Shown here: piece by piece, positions 36,653 to 49,874 of the stretch
Layout of the letters: each line of letters opens with the position of its first letter
Position numbering within the stretch: position 1 is the stretch's first letter
Assembly: GCF_002443255.2 (NCBI RefSeq)
Contig: NW_019211454.1
Span: 10,376,248 to 10,440,247 of the forward strand
Reading direction: 5' to 3'
DNA: 64,000 bases
From: Varroa destructor
Taxonomy: Eukaryota > Arthropoda > Arachnida > Mesostigmata > Varroidae
Program-made: the position numbers and the translations under genes
The notes under the pieces: generated by a model
Told to the model about the DNA's origin: nothing
Database searches by the model: none
Seen by the model: the letters and a program-made list of their open reading frames with translations, nothing else

Positions 36653-38201
36653 TAGTCGGATTGTTACTTATCGCGAGTGTTGCTGACGCGTCGACAATAT
36701 CATCGCCTAAAGCAGTGCGCCGCTGAAGACTCTTACGACGTCTGGAAGACAGGTCTCTACTCGTAAAAATCCTCGATCGAGATTCGAGACATTGCTGTCT
36801 CAGCAACTGATCGAATGAATGAGATTTTGATCGTTGTTAAAATAATCTCAAACGAGGTATAATAATGTGTTATCACTCATTATAAGTGCCATACAGGAAA
36901 CGGACCGACAATCCAATAAATAAAATACTTGATAAAAAATAACTTTGTTTGCTAATTTTTTCCCAGTTTTTCCTTCCCAGACCAGTCGCGAAAAACTGCA
37001 ATGGGTCAGATTTGAATCACTATTAGGTGAACGGGTATGTAACTCAGCAAGATACTGCCTCATTTCTTGCAATCTGTCATCGCGTTTATACAAAAACTAG
37101 ACCCGCAAAAAGTTTCATACGCTGTTGGCTACCTGAAGGCGCCACGCGATGGTGTGGCCCGCAAACAAATAACCTACCTTATAATAACTAATAGGATTTA
37201 TTGCTTGTAACGGAATGAGCCTACTCTATAATTCTAGTCTATCCGTAGAGCATATTGTATTCATTGATGCGAACTGTCTCAGCAGAGATCAGTGTGTCGC
37301 TTTTTGGCATCTAGAAATAAAGTCGGTTATCTAGAAGCATCGGGACCGAGTCGTTGTCTTCTGACTGACTGACCTCCATAAAATAGTCGTGCGTCAGCAG
37401 GGCGAAATCTTGATTTGCTCGTTGCCAAGTGCCTGGCAAACGACAGTGGACAACTGCGTGACACCGAATATGACAACACAGATACACGGCTACTACCGTC
37501 AACAGCTTTTTCCGCATTCACGTTTCGAACACCGAAAAAATTTTTATGGCAAAAATCGATTTTTAGAACAGCTCTTTTTTCGTTCGGACAGGTCTATACA
37601 CGAAAGCTGTTTTCACTGTATTTGTTGTATATACGCAAAAAGCTGACGGTTTTGAAGGTAATCTTCCATGATTCATAATTTTATATTTCTGAACGATATA
37701 TTTAAATAGTGACGTTTATTTTAAAATCACAAAAAGTTGTATTAAATTTATCTCAAGGGATGCTAAAATTTGCTACACAGGTACAGGTGCATGTATACAC
37801 GTACAGTTATCGAGTACACATTCAAGAAACAGCTGCCACTGAGTACTGCGTTCGGCATCCGCAATGGCTGCACACTCGCAACCAACTCGATTTTCTAAAA
37901 CCAGAAACAATCCAGCGCGTACATTTGGTAGCAATCTGGACTGACTCATCAACCTGAGCTTTTTGCCTCTTCAACGCGATTTCATTTTGGTTAGGTTATG
38001 GTGGCTTTGACTGACGCATCTTCTTTTAGAACATGTACCTCGTTGAAAACGTCGACGTGCTATGACCACCTGCTCTGGCTACATCAAGCGCCTGTGAATT
38101 CTTCTGGAAGATAATGTTGTCTGTACAACCCGCGTTTGAGTTACACTCGATGTGAGATCGCTTTGTTTACCTAACTGAAATGAATACACGCACATACTGT
38201 T

Positions 38202-38247
38202 GCCCTAAGAAGGTATGTTGTTGGTTCACAACATACCTTCTTAGGGC
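38202..38247. repeat. Perfect 20-bp foldback with 6-nt loop
   Basis: GCCCTAAGAAGGTATGTTGT at 38202-38221 is the exact reverse complement of 38228-38247, separated by TGGTTC. It is perfect, and so recent or constrained. No target-site duplication is obvious at its edges. Confidence 0.9.
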
Positions 38248-41200
38248 GGACACAAGCTTTACTGCTGCCCTGGGCAAACGCTCCTCTTCCGTTTCTCTAG
38301 CCGGTTCCTTACCTATCACGAAGCTTCTCTTTACTGTGGAAGAGTGACGTATGGGAAAGCAAACTGAGCGGGATTGCAGCGGGATGAAAGACAAAGGGGT
38401 TTCTTACCGAATGGTCACTCACCAGATGCTCGTGCGAGTTCTTCTAGCAGACGCCGACAGCAGATGCAGCTACCATTGAACATAGCATCTGTAAGCCACC
38501 GCAGGTGATAGAAATTGGCCAGCGAGGGGCACTGGGGAGAAACTGGATGATTGCGACATTGCGTTGACAACCGTAGCTCATCAGCAGCCTCTGCTAGAAG
38601 AATGCTGATACCAACCAAGCACGATGCAGATGAAGCACAGGTCATCGCTGAATAAGCAAAACCTCACCTTAGACAACCTCAGTAAAACGTGATAGTAGGG
38701 TAGAAATCACGTTGCCGCGCTAGATACATATTGCTACAGACACGTTATGGGTTACGAGCATTCTGTAAGGTAGAAGCGTCTCAATAGTTCGCGATGGATA
38801 GTTAGGTTTATCGCCCAGAGGGCTAGTACAGGGCAGAGCAGCGTTGATGCTACAAAAGTTAAACGTAGATACACAAGAGTTTTGTTTATAAAGAGTTAGG
38901 TTCGAAATTCGGCTACCTGCAGGCAACCGGGCTGCCAGCCAAGGGGCTTCCACTTATCGCCCGACGAAACGCTATTACCGCCAACTATTTTCTGGCAGAG
39001 AATATATGCGTTTCAAATAATGCGACAAAGCTTGAGTTAAGTACAGTGAATAAAAAGTTTCGGATAAGATTTAAACTTGGATTTACAGAACTGCAGGAGT
39101 AGATTTGGCACAACCAGAATGAGAAGAAGCAAACGTGGCACTTATTGCGTCTATTTTCATATTTTAAGGATGGCTTTAACTAAGCCACTCGAAATTAAAG
39201 TATCAAAAAGAGATATATATTTAAAAAAGAGATAACATAGAACTATATTTAATATATAAACCTTTGGCTGAGATCTGATGTGTAATGGAATAAAGCAGAT
39301 TTGTGTGTACTCAGTGTATGGAGCTTTCTAGGCTAGGTTAGAACGTTAATCTTCCCTATCGTGTTCAGCTCTCAAGTGTTTGATACGCCAGTTGAAGGTG
39401 CCTTTTTCCCTTGTCAACTAAACTAGGAACTCGTCGGATTTTTCTACACTGACTAGAAATGTATATAGCAATTCCATTTATTGACCTTTGATGGTAGTGG
39501 TCAAATATGTTAGATACAGAAGTTAACAATTCAATATCCCCAGAGCAGAGTGACATATAGAATAATTCATATACGTCGCCATACGGGTCATGTCGGAAAA
39601 CTAACTGATTTAAACTTCAAAACTCGTATTTTTTAGATAATCCAACTAAACTTCGCATAGAACCTGTGTGAAATTAACTTTTGATCTTGCATACGTTATC
39701 AGCCAGCAGTTGAGATTTGACCTAATGCACACTAACTTATAGGCAGATCTATGAGTATAACCCCGTTTTTCCGTTGAAATGATTCCCTGTGCTTTTCTCA
39801 TCATTCAATTACAACTGATTCATTTTTCAACCTCTATCATTACAAACAAACGGTCTTCGGACATACTGCCTGAAAAGACGCGCTTAAAATTTAAAAGATA
39901 CTACTACCCCTTTGCACACAAACGTTCATCTCGCCGACATGCAGGATACACAGATACTCTACAAGCATTGACCTTGGAGCGTGACCTGCGAGCCTTCGTC
40001 TTGCTGGTTATTCTCCGTTACACTACCGTTATTAGAGTGTTCTAATAAGGAGAGAATGTTCGCTGTTATGACAGACACGCACACAAAATCTAATATAGTG
40101 AAACGTACAACTGAGGTGCTACGACCAGTTATTGGGTCGCACCGATCCAGTTAATCTCTTGCAGTTATGAAATGTTTTAATACTCACCAATTATTTTGCT
40201 TCACTTATTTTATTAGTCTGTTCAGGTATTAACAAATTTGATTTATTCGTTCGTTCCTTCACTCATCCTACCCCTATTTCCAGGCACGATATCAAACCTG
40301 TATTTTCATAGTTACCCGGTAGCAACTTGAGAGACTTTATCATTTTAGTTATGTTATTTTATTACAGCTACCTGACTGCATCAAGCCCTGGCAGTACTTA
40401 GTTATTCAGTTACCCCCTTGACCTGTTCCAACGATTAGTTTCGCTGATGATTTACTCTAACGCTGCAGGTGTCCCCCTATCCTAACTAATCTTTTTATTT
40501 CTACTTTTTTATTTGTACAGCCCCCTTATTGCATTGGTTACCATATAGTTGTTATGCTTCTGCTGAATAAATAACTTGGCCGAATTACCTTGTATAATTA
40601 CAGCTTTCAATATCAATACGGATATAGTTAGCTTTCTCTTTCCTGTTGATACTTATCCGATTTTCAACTCTTACATATCCACATTGAATCATTTGTCAAT
40701 AATGTTCGTGAGTATCGCCATTTAACCCTTAAAAGTGAGCCACAGTTATATTTGAAACTCAATTATTGATCTAAACTTATCATGTGTAAACCTTTCAGAA
40801 ATCCTCTCAAAAAGAATGCCACTAGCTTAAAATTAACAAGAACACTTTTCTAGGAAACAGTCAACCCATGGCAAAACCTAACGCGCAGCCCGCCGTAAAG
40901 TAAAACTCTACTAGGCCGCAAGGAGTCAAGTCAAAACAACCGCAGTGACAACAGTCTCATCAAACAATCAGCACTTCAGATGTCCTGAAAGCATGAAACT
41001 TTTTGACTTCATATACGCACTCGTAACTGATGCTCAACGCAGATAATATTTTTTTCTGTATTTTTTTCATTTTAGCTAAATCTGCATCATCTACTCTATT
41101 CTGTGAGTGCGAGATCGATCACTGTCGTTAAAAATGCGCATTAGGATTATTCGTTAGCTACCGTACGATTCACCTCAGCATCGCCTCTTCTCTGTGCATA

Positions 41201-41863
41201 AAAGGCTTGCCCATCGTGGTACTAGCGGGGCGTTGTTTTCTACCATCATCCGATGTTCTACGGGTATTTTCTAACCCCCTGTCTGTTTAGAACGTCACCC
41301 ACTGCACACGGCTGTCAGTTGACTGTGATTAAAGCAAATTATATTTGTAGAATCTAGAAAAATATTGTATACTAGTGCACAGAAAAGATACGAAGTTGAG
41401 GATTAAGTAAGTCAAGGGGATGGAAGTCTTTGGTGCCGTTAAAATACAATTTATTGAAATAGATTCTCACTTGGATAACCAGATTTGGACGAAATGGTGC
41501 GGTAGCGTTCTCAGCATTCCATTGGTGATACAAACTCCTTTGGAGGTTGCAGAAACTTTGGCAGATTAGCTAATTGGGACATCGCAAACGCTTGGTATTT
41601 TGAAGCTGACTTAAAACTTTCATAAGAACAAGCTCATGCGTCTAAAAGAAACGTGCTTGATCATTTGTGCAGTTACAATTGTCTTTAATGTCTCAGAGCT
41701 AACCACTACTGTTTACATTAAACTGCTATTTTTATTAGCACATCAACCTAATCTATTGGTATCAATCAAACCGCTTTACTAAGTACACCCTAAATGTGTG
41801 GTTTAGTATAATCATATGTTATGTTGCCTTACAGAATTGCTTCGTATCTGTGAGCCACCAATA

Positions 41864-42108
41864 ATGCTGACAGGATCTGCTTCAAATGTAGAGCCCGGGG
41901 GACAACCGGCTGGCACCTTCCTGCAGAAAAAACTGTCTAACGTGTTTGAAATGGGTCTTGAAAACGATCGTGACACTCTCGACATTTTGGCTCACATGTC
42001 AACTTTCGTTACTGAAAATAATCTACGCACGAGAAGGTCTGTACCGTCTAGCTATCGCAGTAATAAAGAGATGACAGCACTGTCGTCTCCATGTGCGTAC
42101 TTAATGCG

Positions 42109-42146
<38 letters not shown>

Positions 42147-45100
42147 ACATTGTTAGCTCGTTTATACCGGAAGCGTGCTTTTTACTGGTGCAGCTTTATA
42201 CTTTTTGTTATCTGCAACGCTTGCTCTTTCTACAAAAACGTTATTTTAATTTTACATACTAAAGACCTTCATCGAGTGAGGTATTATACCTGCAATTGCA
42301 GTCAATCCCAAACTTTATAACGTACCAATTTTTCAGCGGTAGCCTCATTAGGAGCCTCGTTTTTACTTCGGCTAGTTGCACAAATCGTACAGATTGTTTT
42401 CGAGGCCATCCTAGTGATCCGTTTAACGAAACTATCCCCTTCTGCCGTACTGCATTTTCTAAACTTGATTTCCGTATATGTCATGTAATTGTTTTATTGC
42501 ATTAGAAACCTTCGAGGGGAAATAGAAAAGCAAAATCTGGCAGTCAACCGGGAGTTCTTCGAAGCTCTTCGTAAGCAAAAGGAACAAGTGGATTCCCTCT
42601 GCGAAGATATCAATGTTATGAGCAACTGCTGTGAACAGATGATTCATCAATTGAACGCCACAAAGGAAAAAACACACGGTAAGCAGTGGATGTATTCCCG
42701 ACGTAGTTGTATCGTAATTAAGTGCGTAAGACTTGAACTTGTCAATAGAAATAATTTGAATTTGCCCATAGGAGTACAGCTATTGTGTAAATCCTGAATT
42801 TTCGTTTTTTTTTTGAAAGCAAAATCTACTATATGTGCCCAGAACTTCAAATATTTACTTATAAATAAACTAAGTACCTTAATAAATGACCAATGGATAA
42901 TGTTTAATAATAAATTTCATATTATCGTCAAACTGCATATTGATTATGCTACGGAAGTTACTATTGTACTTCGATAACCTCATTGCATATACAAAACATC
43001 AATTCTACCTTATATTACTGAGGCGCAAATGCTAGAACTGTGTTGTTTATTTAAACATAAATGCAATACTTGCAATTGTTGTTATGTGCTATTGAACGTT
43101 ATGTGGCTTTACCTAAGTGCCTGGAGTGGATGTAGTTTTGATCTTGGTAAAAAATTAGCGCATTATTGTATATCTAAGTATGTTTACACAAATGTTTGAT
43201 GTAATATAATGAAGCTTAAGATACTGACGCTTTGAATGCCAATAAATGAAGAAAACTTCGTTTATTTTTGGTAGGCTTGATTAGCAAAACTTCAAAGATG
43301 AAGAAGGAGTCTTCGCGGTTAGAGCGTAACCATGCTTTGGCTAAGGCTCTATTAGACCATTTTCAACTGCGTCCAGAAGAAATTCGAGTCCTGCATGGAT
43401 CGCCAAAAAATCTCACCATCGAGGAAGGATTCTACGCTACGTTGGATAAATTGCGTCGCATCCACGATGACTGCAAGCATCTGGTACGTTGTAAGATCAG
43501 AACAAAATACACGGTGTATCGACAGCTGTTAATATGCTTTATTCAAGCAGTCCTCATCAAAATTAATATCCTGGGCTAACAGGAGTTACGAATTCAGTTT
43601 GATCTGAGGTATGAGGTATTTGTATTTGTATTAAGTGTTAGTGATCCTATATGCAAGCGAGAATTAGGGAGAATTTTGAAAATAAATAAAATTCGTAATG
43701 CTGTCCGCTTCGTTTATTTCGGCATTCGGATTTCTTCATTTATTTAGTAATGGAAGTATCTTATGTGATTTTGGGTAAGTCTTTTCGTCAATACAATGCG
43801 TCATTTCTCCAAACGTACTACTTTGTTGTTCCCAAACTACCTTGTGAATTTTTAGGTTCGATCTCAACAACCGACAGCCGGCTTGGAGATTATGGAAAAT
43901 ATGACGCTACATATGGAAGCTGCCTATGAACATCTTTTCAGGTATCATTACGACACCATCCTTAGCAATATCTGAAGATTTAAAGACTCTAGCTCCACCG
44001 GAAAAATTTAAAAAGTTTTAACTTAATTTTAAAATAGGGGTCTTTTTAAGTCATCACGTACTAGATCTATCCACTTAATAGACGTACGTGTTATTCATTG
44101 GTCTCTGAAGGTGGATTCAATCAGAATGTCGTCTTACAACCGACGAAAGTACGTTATTCCGATTGTCAAAGGGCTTAGCAGCATTACACGCTCGACCACT
44201 ACTGTTTAAGAAGGCGTTAGCTGAATATGCCAACGCACGCCGAGCAGCCGTACTCCGAAGCTTTATTGACGCTCTCACTCGTACCACACCTGGCGGGGGA
44301 AAACCCATCGAATTCTATTCCAGAGATGCACTAAGGTAAACCTTCTGTGTAGTTTGTAAGCCAATTCGAGCTCAGGCCGAAACTAGTCCACATCCGTACC
44401 CGTTTCTCATATCCTTAATTAATATATAAATATTTCAGAGGAGCGTTTGGTGTAATTGACAACTTAATATGTTTGTTAATTCGGTTTACCAAATATCAAT
44501 GGTTTATACGTTTGCTTGCTAGTACAGGTATATAGGTGACATCTTGGCCTGGGTACATCAGACGGTGGCTACGGAGCGTGAGAATTTTAAAGTTCTAATA
44601 GCGAAGTGTGAGACCTGTGACCTCGAAGCGATGGCTAGTCAAGCAATCGCTCACATTACAGAAGGCCTGTCATTGCCTATAAAACAGCGTTTCGAACAGG
44701 TCTGCGGCTTGATACTCAAAATTCAGTATCTTATTTAAGTGACTATTATCGATATACACTGGTGTAAGTTCCTTAATAATTAATGGTGTATGCTTTTAAA
44801 AGCTCCTATTATATTGTATACTCGCGATTAACAAAAAACATCTATTTAAATTTTTTTTTCGATAGATCATGACTCAGGAAGCAAACGCGGTGACATTATA
44901 TCGCATTTGGAACATGGTGAACTTCTACAACGCTTCTTTAGATGTTCAGCCCTTAGATTCAGCTGACATACGTGACTCATTGTTGTGTTACACCTTGGGC
45001 GAATTGTTGGCTCTGAGCAAAAAACTGTTTACCAATTCTCTCGTAGGACATACCACGCGCCTTTTAGAGCGAGTGGAAAGCCCTCCTGCCGATTTGGGCC

Positions 45101-48100
45101 CCCCGCAGTGCTTCCAGGTAAGTATTTTAGAGCCTTCCAAACGCAGAGTCATCACTTGCTTAATAGAAATCTTAGTGTCTTTCATCTAAATGTTCGATTT
45201 ATTCAGAACTCAATTTCCATAGATTTTTTTGCATAGTGCATTTTGCACCTCATGAAAACATGAGCTAATAATACGTAATTTTGATTTTAACACGCGGTAG
45301 TGACTAATTAGAGTACTAAAAGTAAAGCATTTAATTTAAATTTATAAGCTACCGGCTGCTTCCCAATAAAATCATTTAAGAATTAAAAAAATAATGGTAG
45401 ATAGTATAGAAATAGAAATATTTAAATAAATCTTTCAAAGATGCAAAAAAGGAAACAAGTTTACCTGCCTTAATAATACGGCATCACTATTTTCTTTTCA
45501 GACAACCCTTACTCTGCTTCGGCAAATACTTTCCTGTCAGGATTCGCTTCTTACTGAGGGTAATAATATAAAGCTATCGGTTGCTGATGTATCAATTTTA
45601 CATAAACGACACTAGTTTGTCGAATGCATAATACGAAGACCATGGTAAAAGCGGCAACTTTTGCTGCCGTCATATTCTAAATCTTCTATAATCGGCTACC
45701 TTTTCAAGTTCAAAACAAAACATTTTTCGAGAATTTCATGTGAGTCGAGCATGAAACTGGTAAAATTTCGTGACAGGTACATTCGCTCAGCCCTCCATCA
45801 TCGAAAACTTAGTTTAACAAGCTCTTCAAACAATCCCGCGGAAAAAGCATGAACAGCATGTACAGCCTCGTAAAAACTAAGTTCAATAAGTTCAGCGTTT
45901 CGAATGTGGAACTATAGCGCATATCGGGCAAGTAAGACTCAAAAAGCTTCAGCCAAAAAAAGTATTTGAAGAGGCCTCTAACGAGAGCAATTCAAATTAG
46001 GCTTCAAAAAGTGATCCAGTGGTTACCGTAACTACACAAGGTAGATGCTTGTAAATAGTGTGAGGGTTCTGATATATCGACAAGCATCGGTTTCGTTTAT
46101 ATTTTGGTCTTGCATGCTAGAAACGCGTATCTATTGAGAAGATGATCCAATGAAACTAAGATTGCGTTGCAACAGCTCTCTGACACGTACAGTAAACCTA
46201 TGGCGTCTCGCACGATCTGTGGGCTTAAATTTTTTAGCTAAATAAACCTTACTGTATTGACCGCAAGAGTATTTCCATCAGCGAAAACTTGAAGTCACCA
46301 ATATGTTTTAGCTTTTCTATGATAGATTTTTTTGGTACAAACTTCTCGTAAATGCTCAAGGTGCAGGGTTTTTAAACCTTTTCAACGCTTTTTAAACCTT
46401 CCGAAAACGGAGCCATAAGAAATACAGCACGCCCAATCCGCGAGGCATGGTACCTTTGTAAACGCTGAACCTCAAAACAATGGTTTTGTCAGAGAAGCTC
46501 CGCGAGTTTACCCTGATTCAAATCCATGATAGAACAACATCTTTTGTGCGTTCTTATGAACGGTAATTCGTCTACATTTCCAACTTGCTCGTGGAGAAAC
46601 AATTTAAATAAAATGAATACATTGAGAATAGGTGGCCCCCAATTTATTTTATTGAAATTTGGACCCTGCAACAGGGGATTGATTTCTGTTTTGTTATTAT
46701 AGAACGCCAGCAAGATATTGGACAAATTTTGGATTTGATGATCGACCCGCTCCTGCAGAGCTGCCAGCTCTCTGCCTCAAAACTACAGGCACCGGTAGAT
46801 ATGGCCACTTATATCACTAACTGCCTCTACACACTTTGTACCGTTCTCTGCGTATACGAGCATACCGAAGGGAAGCTGGAACTATGTAAAGCTCAGGTAT
46901 CGAATTTTTTATAGTTAGCTTGGCTCAAGTAGATTTAGACAGAAAGATCATTACAATATTAAATATGTTTAAAAATGTTTTGTTAGTCTTAATCAAGCAG
47001 CAGTCAAATGAAGAGTTAGTAATAGGCGAAATTTTGTTAGCTGATGGTCTTACCTGTCGTATTTTTCTTTAGTCTCCGTAATCTTAAGATTTAGGAAATT
47101 GCATGAGACCTATAGTGGCGACCAGGAGGGCAAAAAAATATGACATCAAGGTAGAAGTGTCAGACTGCATGCGATGAACTGAATTTTTTTTTCAACTTGT
47201 TTCCCAGAATTCCTTATAATTTTCTAATGGAATTACTAGCACAATAAGTTTTGCCACAAAGGTATCCTGCTGCTACGAATGCAGTTGCTGAATAATTAGT
47301 TAGTGTATTTGGCATAACCTAACTACTTCCAAGCCGTACCTGGCATCTAGAACACCTATGTCATTTGCATTACAGGTGGATGCCCACCTCGCGACGTTAG
47401 TGTCAGAGCAGTGCGCTCAGCTACTAGGATCCCTCGATATGAGTGCACTTTACCGCATGACAGAGGAGTTTAGTACAACGCCAGGCGGTTTTGGGGGTCC
47501 AGCGTCTGCACTTCCCGGATGTGATTCGATAGCCGCCCAAATGTTTGCTCATAAACTAGAGGAGTTCCTCGACAAGCCCGACCTGATGACTATACCCCAA
47601 GTACGAATTATGCCATGTCGTAGCCCCAAAAAGTGTTATTCAACTTTATTTGAACAGGTTTACACATTGAAAGGACCCACCAATTTGTTTATGGCCGCTG
47701 AGAGGGAGAGCTTGTGGTGAAATTTCCACAGGTCCCAGGTCTCGTATAATATACATGTATATATATATATATGTGAATGCAAGTGACCAATATTTAATTA
47801 GACAAAAGTTCAGGCTTCAACCTGACCTATGTTTTCTGTGAAAACTAAAAACTGCAAAAGGAAAACGAACAACGAGAAAATGCAAGACAAAGGCTTGTCA
47901 AATTATTTTGTAAAGTTACATTTAGGAGCAAAATATGAAGGCAGATTAACCAACATAGACCAAATAATTAATCAAACATGAAGTTAACATATGCCTTATA
48001 GAGTTGAAAAAGAAGCTTATAAATCTGCCATCAACACGTCTCTTTCTTCTGAGCGTAATAATACAAGACATAGAGATTGATCTTGTACAGATTCGTTGTT

Positions 48101-48296
48101 TTTTCCCGCTTTTCAGGTCTATTTGCTTTTAAGCGGTCTACATCGGCAAGAAGTTCGACAACGTACACTCACGGTTCTTTGCGACAGCTATGAAAAGCTC
48201 TTCACAATAGTCACAGATCCAGTGAACGGATACAGTGATATCCATTTACGAACACCAGAAGATGTCAGAAGCATTTTACTCCCTTCCAACAAATAA
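41864..48296 (+). CDS. COG6: Conserved oligomeric Golgi complex subunit 6 (COG6), 11 coding exons
   Basis: COG6 is part of lobe B of the COG tether, which works at the cis/medial Golgi in retrograde vesicle docking and keeps glycosylation enzymes in place. Coding exons: 41864-42036, 42506-42678, 43275-43483, 43856-43941, 44111-44335, 44528-44699, 44866-45117, 45502-45559, 46703-46896, 47376-47600 and 48117-48296. Every junction is GT-AG and the phases agree throughout, giving 648 aa (human COG6 is 657). Diagnostic stretches match the family along the whole length: NLRGEIEK, MSNCCEQM, TAGLEIMENM, RSFIDALTR, YIGDILAWVHQ, AHITEGLSLPIK, SKKLFTNSL, PPADLGPP and the C-terminal RTPEDVRSILL. The N-terminal part is heptad-rich, as expected for the coiled-coil core. 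I chose the ATG at 41864 because an acceptor-like CTTACAG lies at 41828-41834; an in-frame ATG at 41816 is the alternative. No key block is missing. Confidence 0.93.
42112..42142. repeat. (AT)n microsatellite in COG6 intron 1
   Basis: About 15 AT units, lying 76 bp after the first COG6 coding-exon donor. Confidence 0.95.
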
Positions 48297-48592
48297 TTCT
48301 AGTGTAACTTTGTAAGAAAACCTTTTCCTCTGGACTTCATTCTAGTAGGTAAATATAGCATTTAATATATTTATATATACATATAAGCTTGAGAAAAGGT
48401 ATTCATTTTATTTACAGCATTAATAGTCAAGGTCGTTCAAATATATTTTGCTATTCTAGGCCATAGTCAACGTAGGCCATGGTGGAACTATGGCTGAAAC
48501 CCGTTGGATAATTTTGTATTTCTTATTTACTTCACTGTTTAGCGCAAAGATAATTCAGTACCAGTAAAAACGGGATAAATAATTTGTTCACA

Positions 48593-48598
48593 AATAAA
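48593..48598 (+). terminator. Possible COG6 poly(A) signal
   Basis: AATAAA lies about 300 bp after the COG6 stop. It is the first canonical hexamer I see downstream on this strand, but the region is AT-rich, so a chance match is possible. Confidence 0.35.
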
Positions 48599-49874
48599 AC
48601 GCATAAGCAAATACAAGAGTCCACCATATACAGAAGAGCAATACTAACCGCAAGCTCAGCTTTCCTCCTCAAAAGACTCATTCGATCGATGATTGAACTG
48701 TTTTATGATAACACAATAGCTTTTTTGCGATACACATCAGTTTCGAAATCATTGTTAGTTGGCAGCGTTTAGCTGTAGCAAAACTTTTCTGTATATATAA
48801 ATTAGTAAACATTAAAAGATCGTAAATCGATAATACAGATTCTATGTAATACTAACCGCGGTCGAACTAGCAACAGTTTATTGTTAACGTTTCTAACAGT
48901 TTATATATGGGATAAACGAAATTGATTAATAGAATGCACTTGTCGTCGTGGGTAAAGTACATGAAAGGTTACGTAGTTTATCTTAACGTAATTATTTATT
49001 CTGTGTAATATATATACGGCCAGAACTTATGTGCAAATGCACAAATTCGACTCAAATTTATATCGTACGACCGATACATTTGTTACGTTCCACCAGAATC
49101 TGCAATATTACGATATTTCTATGGTTGGACTGGTTCGAATCTGATGTATATAATACAAGCGCTTCTGTAATACTCGCATCATCATTCATGATTGAATTGG
49201 CAGAATTTCTTAAATGTTGCAGGTAGCAAAGTCACGAAATGATACTAAGGCGTTTCGGAAAAGCTGCTGCTGCGCTCCAATAAAATGAACGTTACGTATA
49301 AGATAATTATTTGATTTTGTTTTCTTCTATCCTATCTTACTGGTTATGACTAGTGTTTTTCTATTTGTTTGAGCCGGTAAAATTTTACACACATTACACA
49401 GCGGAGGCATGGCCTTATTTCGAGATTAGCGCTTGCTTTTCAAGCGCTCCTTGTCACAATTTCCACATCATTCTTGCATGGTCAAGATAGTTACTACCGT
49501 ATATAGTCAATCAAACGGTTGATAGTTCGGACTGACTGATACAATCTGGTCGAGAACTGCTCGAGTTAGAACTAGACTAATCGACACTTACAGTCATGAA
49601 GACCCTGGGAAACGCATCGCTTTGAGTAGAATACGTTATTATGATGGAATTGATTGGAAGCAATTTTTGGCAATTTCGTTTTCAATCATAGTTGTTTTGT
49701 TATATCTTCATGCTGGAATATATAATATACGCATTGGATTCGGCTTTAATCACATTCTTAACTTAAGACCTAATGCAGGTACAGTTATTCTTACGTATTG
49801 AATTGCTTGACTTATGCATACGGTACATAGTAGTCAGACTTCTAAAGAGGTTAAGCTGGCTTGTTACTAAATAT

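Larger units (their letters stand above)
32000..41800. other. Intergenic DNA upstream of COG6, no gene recognised
   Basis: Holds three simple tracts (CAG, CAGCC, poly-A) and two foldbacks. A TCAGTT initiator-like site near 41325 could belong to COG6 but has no TATA partner. Confidence 0.55.

Noticed and set aside
49132..49146. GGTTCGAATCT resembling a tRNA B box
   Set aside because: No A box, acceptor stem or cloverleaf can be built around it.
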